From assembly GCF_017313265.1 (NCBI RefSeq), contig NZ_JAFLQZ010000006.1, positions 225,971-289,970 of the forward strand: a stretch of 64,000 nucleotides of DNA, given 5' to 3'. Under the pieces are notes generated by a model, which was not told the origin of the DNA, did no database searches, and worked only from the letters and a program-made list of their open reading frames with translations. Below, piece by piece: positions 17,254 through 25,278 of the stretch (the first letter of the stretch is position 1; each line of letters begins with the position of its first letter). A program made the position numbers and the translations under genes. Source of the DNA: Hymenobacter telluris. Its GTDB lineage: Bacteria; Bacteroidota; Bacteroidia; Cytophagales; Hymenobacteraceae.

Positions 17254-17281
17254 AACCATCATCGGTAGAGTTGAAGCAGGT
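17254..17281. repeat. 28-base copy of a ribE segment
   Basis: Positions 17254-17281 match 18270-18297 inside ribE with one mismatch, in the same orientation. On the minus strand both read TCFNSTDDG. The copy lies in the otherwise empty stretch 17160-17370 downstream of the lipoprotein gene and is not in frame with it. Nothing else is seen in that stretch apart from a short gagtgg/ccact hairpin near 17291. Confidence 0.6.
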
Positions 17282-17370
17282 ACCACCCATGAGTGGTATA
17301 CCCACTGCTTTACTAGGCCAGCTTTCTGTCTTATATCCATCGACTTTGTTTCCGCAGAAGCCCCTAACCC

Positions 17371-18033
17371 TTAGCGAAACGTACGAATACCGTTGTCGTA
17401 GTAAATCAGCTGCGCGGCCTCGTCTTGATAGTAAGCAAATGGATACTCCTGATTTTTCGGGCTCACCCGCCACGCTTTGACCAACTTTTCGGGGGCGTTG
17501 CTGATACCCGCGTTAAGGTTGTAATACCCAAATTCGGCGCTCACGCACTGGCGCTGCACATCTTTCAAACGGCCAGCATCAAACTCCGTGATAGCAGCCT
17601 GAAAAAGTTCGCCCACCTGCCCGGCACTGAGCGTGGGTGTAGTATTGAGGCTGGTGCCGCTGCTGAGCTGACCGTTTTGAAAGTTGAACGACCCATTTTT
17701 AAAGGCGAAAATTAACTGGGCCGTGAAGATGCGCAACCCGTTGGTGTATTCCTCCACCGTAACTACCTGCGAGTCGAAACTGGCATAAGGTGAAAAAAAT
17801 GTTTGCACCGATTCGCGCACATAGCGCACATAGCGAAGGTTGCGGCTGTCGAGGCGGTTGCGAACAAACAGACTGTTGATAGTTGCCACATCGGAGCTGC
17901 TTAAGCTGTGGGCACTCACCGGCACAGTCAGTGGCTCGCTACAATCTTTGCCAGGACGCTCCTCTTGCTTGGCGCAGGAGAACACAAGAAAAGAGCCTAG
18001 TATAGGAGGCAACAGGATTCTGAGGCGACTCAT
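17371..18033 (-). CDS. Putative lipoprotein, unknown family
   Basis: 220 residues from the ATG at 18033, which gives a good lipoprotein signal (MSRLRILLPPILGSFLVFSC) with the lipobox cysteine at residue 20. The mature part contains RYVRYVRESVQTFFSPYASF, FTAQLIFAFKNGSFNFQNG and a C-terminal YYQDEAAQLIYYDNGIRTFR. I do not recognise a domain; related Hymenobacter proteins are unannotated. It is downstream of ribE on the same strand with about 100 bases between them. Confidence 0.7.
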   Translation of the reverse strand: MSRLRILLPPILGSFLVFSCAKQEERPGKDCSEPLTVPVSAHSLSSSDVATINSLFVRNRLDSRNLRYVRYVRESVQTFFSPYASFDSQVVTVEEYTNGLRIFTAQLIFAFKNGSFNFQNGQLSSGTSLNTTPTLSAGQVGELFQAAITEFDAGRLKDVQRQCVSAEFGYYNLNAGISNAPEKLVKAWRVSPKNQEYPFAYYQDEAAQLIYYDNGIRTFR

Positions 18034-18135
18034 CGGAATGGGAATTAGCTGTTCTATTACTGGAGCCCCGTCCCTCGGGAAAGGTTGCAATGCCGCTCAT
18101 TGCCTAGCCTGCACAGACCGTCAATTACGGCGTCC

Positions 18136-18735
18136 TTAGCGGCTGACCTGCCCCAGCAGCTTGGCCACGTACTTACCTACAATATCGAACTCCAGATTCA
18201 CCTGGTGGCCGGGGCGCAGGTCCTGGAAGGTGGTGTGCTCGTAGGTGTAGGGAATAATGGCCACCGAAAAACCATCATCGGTGGAGTTGAAGCAGGTTAG
18301 GCTGGTGCCGTTGATGCAGATGGAGCCTTTCTCCACGGTTACGCGGCCGGGGCCGGGCTCGTGGCGGAACCGGTACAGCCACGAGCCGTTCTGGTCCTCC
18401 ACCGATTCGCAAGTGGCGGTGAGGTCAACGTGGCCCTGCACGATGTGGCCGTCGAAGCGGCCATTGGCGGCCAGGCACCGCTCCAGATTCACGCGGCGGC
18501 CGGGCTCCCAGTGCGCCAGGTTGGTTTTTTGCAGCGTTTCGTCGATGGCCGTCACTACGTGCGTACCAGCGGCGGCATCCACGGCTACTACGGTCAAACA
18601 CACGCCGTCGTGCGCCACGCTCTGGTCGATTTGCAGCTCAGCGGCAAAGGGCGCCCCTACCGTGAAATGAATGTTTGTGCCCTCGCGGCGCACCTCTTGG
18701 ATGGTTCCGAGAGATTCTATGATACCAGTGAACAT
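18136..18735 (-). CDS. ribE: Riboflavin synthase, alpha subunit
   Basis: 199 residues starting MFTGIIESLGTIQEV, the canonical start; a TTG three codons earlier is rejected. Two lumazine-binding barrels are visible: residues 1-95 with DGVCLTVV, and 96-190 with GHIVQGHVDLTATCESVED and INGTSLTCFNSTDDG. It dismutates two molecules of 6,7-dimethyl-8-ribityllumazine to riboflavin. The length is typical. Other riboflavin genes are not nearby. The start is only 6 bases from an AT-rich inverted repeat that separates it from the upstream sugar transferase. Confidence 0.96.
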   Translation of the reverse strand: MFTGIIESLGTIQEVRREGTNIHFTVGAPFAAELQIDQSVAHDGVCLTVVAVDAAAGTHVVTAIDETLQKTNLAHWEPGRRVNLERCLAANGRFDGHIVQGHVDLTATCESVEDQNGSWLYRFRHEPGPGRVTVEKGSICINGTSLTCFNSTDDGFSVAIIPYTYEHTTFQDLRPGHQVNLEFDIVGKYVAKLLGQVSR

Positions 18736-18741
18736 GGGTTT

Positions 18742-18841
18742 CAATTAAAAATTAAAAATTGAGAATTGAGAATAAGGCCTGCTGAATGGTCTGATGACCT
18801 GCAACGACCATTTTTAATTTTTAATTCTCAATTTTTAATTG
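18742..18841. repeat. AT-rich inverted-repeat element (AATTAAAAATT family)
   Basis: Left arm 18742-18773 and right arm about 18810-18841 are inverted copies built of AATTAAAAATT and TTGAGAATT units, around a 36-base GC-richer centre. It begins 6 bases upstream of the ribE start and ends 1 base before the sugar transferase stop codon. Same family as the element inside the E1 gene. Confidence 0.8.
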
Positions 18842-18842
18842 A

Positions 18843-20282
18843 CTACTTACCTCGTCCTTCGATAATGATTTTAAGGGTGTAAAGCAGCACCCGGAAGTCC
18901 ATGGCGAGGCTCATGTTTTCGATGTAGAGAATGTCGAATTTCAGGCGTTCCACCATCTGGGCCACGGTTTCGGCATAGCCGTATTTCACTTGCCCGAGGC
19001 TGGTGAGGCCCGGCCGGACGCGGTGCAGGTGGCGGTAATGCGGCGCGAGCAGCACAATCTGGTCGATGAAGAACTGCCGCTCGGGGCGCGGCCCCACAAT
19101 GCTCATGTCGCCCTTGATAACGTTCCAGAACTGGGGTAGCTCATCGAGCCGCACCTTGCGCATAAAGCGGCCCCAGGGCGTGATGCGCGGGTCGTGGTCG
19201 GAGCTGAGCGAGGGGCCCTGCTTTTCGGCGTCGGTGTACATCGAGCGGAACTTGTAGATGCGGAACGGGTGCCCGAACCGCCCAATCCGCTCCTGCGAGT
19301 AAAACACCGGTCCCGGCGACGACAGTTTCACCATAACGGCCGTGAAGGCATACACCGGCCAGGCCAGCAGTAAGAACAGCACGGAAGCCCCCACGTCGAT
19401 AATACGTTTGAGCACCCGCTGCCACGGCGGCAGCAAGTCCTGCTTGATTTCAATGAGCGGCGTACCAAAAATGTGGCTCACTTTCACCGAGCCCAGCAGC
19501 ATCTGGTAGAGGTCGGGCAGCACGCTGATACGGGCGGGCGTGCCTTCGAGCAGCGTCAGAATCTCTTCTACCACGCGGTGCTCAGAGGGCTCGATGGCAA
19601 TAACAATCTGTTCTATTTTCAGGGCGCGCACCAGCGCTGGCATGCGGTGGTACGAACCGGGGGTGGGCAGCAGGGCGGCTAGCTCGGCATCAACCGTATT
19701 GCTCACGGGCGCAAATCCCACTAATTTCAAGCCCAGATGGCGGCTGTTGCGGCGTAGTTCGTGGTAGGTTTCCAGCGCCAGCGCATTAGAACCCACCAGC
19801 AGCGTATTAAAAAAGATGGTGCCGTTACGTACCAGGCTCTGCACGCTGCTTACGGCCCAGGTGCGCAGAACGGCCGTGATACTGAAATGCAGCAGAAAGT
19901 ACGCCGAAATGGTTTTATAGTACGATTTGTAGTTCTGCACGCCCTCGTCATCGAGCAGCAGTACAAAGAAAATCACCAGCCCACCCAGCACCGATACCTG
20001 CCCAAGCCGGATAATCTCAGACAGGCGAGACTTGCGAAAGATGTCGCGGTACTCGCCGATGAGGGTGTACAGTAGGGTCCAGAAAACCGCAATCATCAGG
20101 GCCGAGCCCGTCAGGTCGAACAGAATACCTTCGGTGAAGTGGTAGCTGGTTAGCTCATCGAGCAAGTACTTGCGCACGATATAGAAACATACCCAGGCCA
20201 AGAGGGCCGCCAGAAAGTCGGCGGCTATCAGCTTTAGTAGTTGCAAGGTGCGAATCAAAGGGGCACGGATTGGGGCCGACAC
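18843..20282 (-). CDS. Polyprenyl-phosphate sugar phosphotransferase
   Basis: 479 residues from a GTG start. Four or five N-terminal transmembrane helices are followed by a CoA-binding-like central domain (FNTLLVGSNALALETYHELR) and, from about residue 290, a bacterial sugar transferase domain: KRIIDVGASVLFLLLAWPVY, then SSPGPVFYSQERIGRFG, FRIYKFRSMYTDAE, RKVRLDELPQFWNVIKGDMS and IVGPRPE. This is the architecture of enzymes that load the first sugar onto undecaprenyl phosphate for exopolysaccharide or O-antigen. It stands alone, without a visible polysaccharide cluster. Confidence 0.92.
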   Translation of the reverse strand: MSAPIRAPLIRTLQLLKLIAADFLAALLAWVCFYIVRKYLLDELTSYHFTEGILFDLTGSALMIAVFWTLLYTLIGEYRDIFRKSRLSEIIRLGQVSVLGGLVIFFVLLLDDEGVQNYKSYYKTISAYFLLHFSITAVLRTWAVSSVQSLVRNGTIFFNTLLVGSNALALETYHELRRNSRHLGLKLVGFAPVSNTVDAELAALLPTPGSYHRMPALVRALKIEQIVIAIEPSEHRVVEEILTLLEGTPARISVLPDLYQMLLGSVKVSHIFGTPLIEIKQDLLPPWQRVLKRIIDVGASVLFLLLAWPVYAFTAVMVKLSSPGPVFYSQERIGRFGHPFRIYKFRSMYTDAEKQGPSLSSDHDPRITPWGRFMRKVRLDELPQFWNVIKGDMSIVGPRPERQFFIDQIVLLAPHYRHLHRVRPGLTSLGQVKYGYAETVAQMVERLKFDILYIENMSLAMDFRVLLYTLKIIIEGRGK

Positions 20283-20375
20283 GAGAGCCAGCCAGTGATT
20301 TTATGGGGGCGAATAGGTAGCTTCGCGCCGAAACAAATGCCGTAGCAGGCCATAATAGCCCGTTTTCCAGCGGGC

Positions 20376-20403
20376 CAAAGGTAGGGCAATAAACCGGAAA
20401 CAA
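20376..20403 (-). promoter_or_regulatory. Bacteroidota-type promoter for the sugar transferase
   Basis: On the minus strand a TTG (20401-20403) lies 17 bases before TACCTTTG (20376-20383), a perfect TAnnTTTG -7 element. It would give a leader of roughly 85 bases before the GTG start at 20282. Confidence 0.5.
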
Positions 20404-20466
20404 GGAAAAGCTGCACTATTCCTTTGTTTGCATCAAAGACCTTACCAGAGGCCCTGATTTTACCGC

Positions 20467-21120
20467 ATGCACGCCGACACCTACCGACACCGCGGCCAAC
20501 GCCGCACCCTCGTAGAAGAGCTCCGCCGTAAAGGCATCCGCGACGAGCGGGTGCTAGAGGCACTGCTAGTTGTGCCGCGCCACGCTTTTTTTGAAACGGC
20601 TTTTCAGGCTCATGCTTACCAGGACAAGGCCTTCCCGATTGGTGAGGGCCAGACGATTTCGCAGCCCTACACCGTAGCCTACCAAACGGCTTTGCTGGCT
20701 CCCGAACCCCAGCACCGAGTACTGGAAGTGGGTACCGGCTCGGGCTACCAGTGCTGCGTGCTGCTGGAGCTGACACCGCACGTATTCAGCATCGAGTACC
20801 AGCCCGTGCTGTTTGAGCGCACCCGGCGGCGGCTGGCGCACCTGCACCGCGCGGCTCACTTGTTTTGTGGCGACGGCTCCCTGGGTTTGCCCGACCACGC
20901 GCCTTTCGACCGGATACTGGTAACGGCTGGCTCCCCAACCCTACCCCGCCCCCTGCTGCGGCAGCTGCGGGTGGGCGGCTGCCTGGTAATTCCGGTGGGC
21001 GATGCGCAGGTGCAGCGCATGATACGCGTAACGCGGGTGAGCGAAGAGGAATTTACGCGCGAAGAGTTCGAGGAATTCCGCTTCGTGCCATTGCTGGGCC
21101 GGGCCGGCTGGGCCGGCTAG
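20467..21120 (+). CDS. pcm: Protein-L-isoaspartate O-methyltransferase
   Basis: 217 residues. The N-terminus (RRTLVEELRRKGIRDERVLE, then VPRHAFFE) and the SAM-binding motif VLEVGTGSGYQCCVLLEL are diagnostic, with the conserved IGEGQTISQPYTVAYQT ahead of it and DRILVTAG after it. It methylates isoaspartyl residues so damaged proteins can be repaired. Length and motif order are normal; monocistronic and divergent from the sugar transferase. Confidence 0.95.
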   Translation: MHADTYRHRGQRRTLVEELRRKGIRDERVLEALLVVPRHAFFETAFQAHAYQDKAFPIGEGQTISQPYTVAYQTALLAPEPQHRVLEVGTGSGYQCCVLLELTPHVFSIEYQPVLFERTRRRLAHLHRAAHLFCGDGSLGLPDHAPFDRILVTAGSPTLPRPLLRQLRVGGCLVIPVGDAQVQRMIRVTRVSEEEFTREEFEEFRFVPLLGRAGWAG

Positions 21121-21316
21121 CCTGCGCTGCGCAAGTAGCTGGTTGTAACAAGCAAAACCTGCGTTCAGGCAAAATATTATCTGCCTGTATTGTAACTTGT
21201 CGGACCATACTGCATTCTGCTTGGTATATACTTGGCCCGCAAGTATTCACGCTGCCTTTGCTGTAATCACCACCTTCTATTTTCCTTCTTTTTCTTCCAC
21301 CTCTTTTCCAGTTTAA

Positions 21317-23530
21317 ATGCCACTTAGACAACTACTCAACTACTTGCTGCTTATAGCCGTGCTTGGCTTCGGAAGCCGGCCGGCTGCCGCCCAGCAGCTC
21401 CGGACGCTGTATCCGGAACAGCGCTACGGCTTCCGCTGCGCCTCCGACAGTATGCAGCAGGTGCAATGGCGGCAAAACCCAGCCGCCGAGCAGCAGTACC
21501 GCGCCTTTCTGCGCCAAACGGCTATGCTATCGGCGGCCGACCAAGCTCGTATTCTGGCCCAACCTGATGTAACAGTGCCGGTAGTAGTGCACATCATTCA
21601 TACCGGTACCGCCAACAACATCTCGGATGCCCAAGTGAATGATGCTATCCGCATCCTCAACGAGGACTACAGCAAAACCAACCCGGATACCAGTTCAGTA
21701 ATTGCCGCTTTCCAGCCCATCTACGCTAATATCGGCTTCCGCTTTCGGCTAGCGAAGAAGGATCCTGACGGCAACTGCACCACTGGCATCACCCGCACCT
21801 ATTCTAGCCTGACCTCCTCGGCCAGCGACAATGTGAAGAGCCTGATCCGGTGGGACACCAACCGCTACCTCAACATCTGGGTGGTTGACAACATTGCCAG
21901 CGGTGCGGGTGGCTACGCCTACCTGCCTTGCCCACCTACTGGTATTGATGGCATTGTAATTCGCAACTCACAGTTTGCCAGCATTGGCCGCTCTTGTGGT
22001 TCCAACTTCTGCAACCGCTCCCTGACCCACGAGGTAGGCCACTACTTCGGCTTGCCGCACACCTGGGGTGGCACCAATACGCCGGGCATGGCTTCCAACT
22101 GTGGCCTCGACGACGGCATTGCTGATACGCCCAATACGTCGGGTGTAGGCTCGGGCTGCCCCGTTAGTACATACCGCCCCTGCAACCCCAACAGCACCAC
22201 CGGCTCCAGCACGCCCAACAACAACCCCAACGGTATTCTGGCCAACGTGCAGAACTACATGGACTACGCTACATGCGCCCTGATGTTCACGACCGGTCAG
22301 AAAACGGTGATGCGCGCTTCGCTCTTGCTTACCTGCCGCGCTACGCTGGTATCGGCCGCCAACCTGAACGATACCGGTACCAACGACGGCTACATTGCCG
22401 TACCATGCGCCCCAGTGGCCGCATTCCAAAGCACCACGCCGTCGGTGTGCGAGGGAGGCACAGTAACTTACACCGATTACTCGTATAACTACACCTTCAA
22501 CGCGGCTAACACCCAGTTCGACTGGCGCTTTGCTGGCGGCCAGCCAGCTACCAGCACCCAGCGCAACCCTACTGTTACGTATCCTACTGCTGGCAGCTAC
22601 GATGCTACCCTGATTGTTATCACCCCTGCCGGCCGCGACACGCTCACCCTCACGCAGTTAGTGCGCGTACAGGGCCCAAATTCCGGCGAGCGGGCTCCGC
22701 TTGTCGAGTCGTTTGAAAATGCCGACTTCCCGCAGAGCAACCCCGCAGCGCCTATCCGCAACTGGCAAATTTCCACCTCGCTGCCCGGTGGCCAAGGCCT
22801 CACGTGGGAACGGGCAACTGGCGTAGCCAGCAATGGCAGCGCATTCTTGCAGGTGCGCAACAACTTCCTGCCCACGGGTACCGTGAGCACCCTCACCTCG
22901 CCCAACATCAACCTAAGCAATATTTCGGGCACGGCTACTCTGCTCTTCGACCGGGCCTTCGCCCTGCGGACCACGGCCTCCAACGAGCAACTGCTGGTAT
23001 CGTACAGTACCGACTGCGGCGTTACCTGGCTGACCTTGCAAGCCTACAATGCTACCGCCCTCAGCACCCGCGGCTCGAATCCGCAGATTGGCTTTGTGCC
23101 AACTGCCGCTGATTGGCAGACTCTGTCGCTACCGTTGCCTAGCACTGTACAGCGTGCGCAGCGTTTCCAGCTGCGGTTGGAGGACATCAGCACGGGCGGT
23201 AACCCACTCTACATCGACAACCTGCGCATTCTGGACCCGCTGGGCATCCAGGATGCGGAAATGGCGCGTCGGGGCATCAGCGTATACCCTAACCCATTAA
23301 CTGCTGAAACGGCCGTACATTTCACTCTCACGGGCACCGAGCGCGCTCAGGTTCGCCTCACCGACCTACTGGGCCGCGAGGTAACTCGCACGGCGCTTAA
23401 ATCCTACGGGGCTGGTGCGCAGTCTATCCGCCTGCAAGCCTCTAACGGGGCGGCCTTGCCGGCTGGCGTATACATGGTACAGCTGACTATTGGCGAGAAA
23501 ACTTTCACAACGAAAGTGCTGGTGCAATAG
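21317..23530 (+). CDS. Secreted M43 (pappalysin-type) zinc metalloprotease with T9SS signal
   Basis: 737 residues. A signal peptide (LLLIAVLGFGSRPAAAQQ) is followed by a peptidase domain with the zinc motif HEVGHYFGLPH (His238, Glu239, His242) and the downstream Met-turn region NYMDYATCALMFT. A PKD domain spans about residues 363-450 (CEGGTVTYTDYS ... TYPTAGSYDATLIVITPAG). A jelly-roll-like region with FENADFPQSNPAAPIRNWQI follows, and the last about 80 residues are a type A T9SS sorting domain (ISVYPNPLTAETAVHFTLTG, then LPAGVYMVQL and KVLVQ). It should be exported by Sec and then T9SS, and either released or anchored to the surface. A terminator follows. Confidence 0.93.
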   Translation: MPLRQLLNYLLLIAVLGFGSRPAAAQQLRTLYPEQRYGFRCASDSMQQVQWRQNPAAEQQYRAFLRQTAMLSAADQARILAQPDVTVPVVVHIIHTGTANNISDAQVNDAIRILNEDYSKTNPDTSSVIAAFQPIYANIGFRFRLAKKDPDGNCTTGITRTYSSLTSSASDNVKSLIRWDTNRYLNIWVVDNIASGAGGYAYLPCPPTGIDGIVIRNSQFASIGRSCGSNFCNRSLTHEVGHYFGLPHTWGGTNTPGMASNCGLDDGIADTPNTSGVGSGCPVSTYRPCNPNSTTGSSTPNNNPNGILANVQNYMDYATCALMFTTGQKTVMRASLLLTCRATLVSAANLNDTGTNDGYIAVPCAPVAAFQSTTPSVCEGGTVTYTDYSYNYTFNAANTQFDWRFAGGQPATSTQRNPTVTYPTAGSYDATLIVITPAGRDTLTLTQLVRVQGPNSGERAPLVESFENADFPQSNPAAPIRNWQISTSLPGGQGLTWERATGVASNGSAFLQVRNNFLPTGTVSTLTSPNINLSNISGTATLLFDRAFALRTTASNEQLLVSYSTDCGVTWLTLQAYNATALSTRGSNPQIGFVPTAADWQTLSLPLPSTVQRAQRFQLRLEDISTGGNPLYIDNLRILDPLGIQDAEMARRGISVYPNPLTAETAVHFTLTGTERAQVRLTDLLGREVTRTALKSYGAGAQSIRLQASNGAALPAGVYMVQLTIGEKTFTTKVLVQ

Positions 23531-23550
23531 CCTTGCTTTTTACTACTACT

Positions 23551-23585
23551 AACGCCCCGGTGCCCAATGGTGCCGGGGCGTTTTT
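23551..23585 (+). terminator. Intrinsic terminator after the metalloprotease
   Basis: Stem aacgccccgg / ccggggcgtt closed by a 12-base loop, followed by TTTTTG; 20 bases downstream of the stop codon. Confidence 0.85.
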
Positions 23586-23685
23586 GTTGACTGACTAGGT
23601 GTAGCTGAGTGGCCGGCCGCTGAGTGGAGCGAAACTGGTAATGATGCGCTCCGCAACAATTCCCCGATTAAGCGAACCGTCGTTC

Positions 23686-23693
23686 TATCTTTG
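23686..23693 (+). promoter_or_regulatory. TAnnTTTG -7 element upstream of the thioesterase
   Basis: TATCTTTG matches the Bacteroidota -7 consensus and lies 29 bases before the ATG. No clear -33 TTG is seen at the expected distance, so confidence is moderate. Confidence 0.4.
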
Positions 23694-23722
23694 CACCCTT
23701 ACTTTCTCCGAGATTTTTCTGC

Positions 23723-24244
23723 ATGATGCGTAAACAAAGGCCCGTCAAAGACTCGTTCGTGATAATGACCGAACTGGTATTACCCAACGACACCAACACG
23801 CTCAACAACCTGATGGGGGGCCGCATGATGCACCTCATGGACATTGCCGCCGCCATTGCCGCCCAAAAGCACTCCAACCGCATTGTGGTAACGGCTTCGG
23901 TTGATAACGTGTCGTTTCGGGATGCTATTCGGCTGGGCAACGTCGTGACGTTGCAGGCGCAGGTGACCCGGGCCTTCAGCTCCAGCATGGAAGTGCACAT
24001 CGATGTGTGGGCCGAGGACATTCCGAGCGGCACCAAGATGAAAACCAACGAGGCGTTCTTCACCTTCGTGGCCGTGGATCAGTCGGGCCGCCCGATTGAC
24101 GTGCCGGAAGCCGTACCAGAAACCCCGGAAGAAATCCAGCTGTACGACGGTGCCCTGCGCCGCCGCCAGCTCCGGCTGGTACTCGGGGGCCGCATGAAGC
24201 CCGCCGATGCCACCGAGCTCAAAGCGTTTTTCGATATTGAATAG
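23723..24244 (+). CDS. Acyl-CoA thioesterase (hotdog fold)
   Basis: 173 residues. The hotdog motif is visible as ELVLPNDTNTLNNLMGGRMM followed by HLMDIAAAIAAQKHSNRIVV, and then TASVDNVSFRDAIRLGNVVT, matching cytosolic YciA/BFIT-type acyl-CoA hydrolases. It hydrolyses acyl-CoA to fatty acid and CoA; chain preference is not predictable. The C-terminal tail (residues about 120-173) is longer than in YciA. An inverted-repeat element separates it from the next gene. Confidence 0.9.
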   Translation: MMRKQRPVKDSFVIMTELVLPNDTNTLNNLMGGRMMHLMDIAAAIAAQKHSNRIVVTASVDNVSFRDAIRLGNVVTLQAQVTRAFSSSMEVHIDVWAEDIPSGTKMKTNEAFFTFVAVDQSGRPIDVPEAVPETPEEIQLYDGALRRRQLRLVLGGRMKPADATELKAFFDIE

Positions 24245-24247
24245 AAA

Positions 24248-24377
24248 GAGCAGCGGAGTACCTGAGTAATCAACTTACTCCGCTTGAGGCAGGCACTTTC
24301 CTACTTGCTTGCTGTTGATATACCGGAAATTCGGGCACTATTTAAGGCTCCTCGATTACTCAGTTACTCCGCTGCTC
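24248..24377. repeat. Inverted-repeat element, GAGCAGCGGAGTA family
   Basis: Arms 24248-24271 and 24354-24377 are 24-base inverted copies with one mismatch. The element starts 3 bases after the thioesterase stop and ends 11 bases before the next start codon, so it is practically the whole intergenic region. Extra fragments of the same unit (cttactccgc at 24274-24283, cagttactc at 24377-24385) flank the arms. Confidence 0.75.
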
Positions 24378-24388
24378 AGTTACTCTCT

Positions 24389-25228
24389 ATGGCAACTGCC
24401 GACTCCTTAGCTTTCTTCCAGAATTTCTACACGGATGTGTCGTTGTACGTGGTTCCGGAGCCGGCCGCGGTACAAGCCCCTGCCGCCACAACAGCGGCTC
24501 CTGTAGTGCCAGTGGTTAGTTCAGCCCCCACACCAGTACCTGCACCTTCTGTGGCTGCACCGGCCCCTGTGGTACCCGTAGCGGTACCTGCAGCGGCGCC
24601 CGTCCCAGTGCCAGTGGCCCCGGCCAAGCTGCCCTCACTGGCCGGTTTAGCCATTCCTCCCTCCTCTGCGCCGGTAGCACCCGCCGTTCCAGGCCCAGCT
24701 CCGGTACCTTCACCGGAGTCCGCCGGCCCCCTGTTCTCGATGCCCACCCTGGCCGACTTGCCGGCGGCTCCCGCCGCCCCGGCGTCGCAGCCGGGCCGCG
24801 TGCAGCCCACGCCCACTCAGTCGCCGGTGGCGCACATTCCGTTTGCCACGCTGGGCAGCAACCCCAACGGCCTGATTCTGCTGGTGCGTTTGCCGGCTGA
24901 GGAGTTCCGGAAGCTGCCGCGCAACGTGTTTCTCAACAACATTCTCAAAGCCATCCGGCTGGTAATGGAAGACGTGGTGCTGGTAAACGTGGAGCACGAA
25001 AAGTATCCGGTGGCTCTGTGTACCCTGCGCCAGACCCTAGCCGCCAAGCAGTTCCTGGCCTTCGGCAAGAACCTGCTCGACGTGGCCGTGTACACCACTC
25101 AGCCCTACGAACCGGTACTCCTCTTCGGTGATACGGCTTTCCTCGGGGCCAGTGAGGTGAAGATGCTGGAGTACGACGCCGGCCGCAAAAAGCAGCTCTG
25201 GCACTCTATGCAGCGGATGTTTCTTTGA
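24389..25228 (+). CDS. Hypothetical protein with Pro/Ala/Val-rich linker
   Basis: 279 residues from the ATG at 24389. The frame is open upstream, but that part is repeat sequence. A short N-terminal segment (LAFFQNFYTDVSLYVVPEP) leads into about 120 residues of degenerate PAPVV/APVPV repeats, then a compact C-terminal domain of about 125 residues (NPNGLILLVRLPAEEFRKLP, FLNNILKAIRLVMEDVVLVN, YEPVLLFGDTAFLGASEVKM, ending KKQLWHSMQRMFL). No signal peptide, so probably cytoplasmic. I do not recognise the family. Confidence 0.75.
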   Translation: MATADSLAFFQNFYTDVSLYVVPEPAAVQAPAATTAAPVVPVVSSAPTPVPAPSVAAPAPVVPVAVPAAAPVPVPVAPAKLPSLAGLAIPPSSAPVAPAVPGPAPVPSPESAGPLFSMPTLADLPAAPAAPASQPGRVQPTPTQSPVAHIPFATLGSNPNGLILLVRLPAEEFRKLPRNVFLNNILKAIRLVMEDVVLVNVEHEKYPVALCTLRQTLAAKQFLAFGKNLLDVAVYTTQPYEPVLLFGDTAFLGASEVKMLEYDAGRKKQLWHSMQRMFL

Positions 25229-25278
25229 ATGGGTTACTAGTTGCGGATAATAGCCGACCACTACCGGAAGTTAGTTAA

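Noticed and set aside
17222..17473. A minus-strand frame containing TCFNSTDDG as a small gene.
   Set aside because: Its first half is an out-of-frame reading of the lipoprotein gene, and the ribE-like part is a 28-base copy only.
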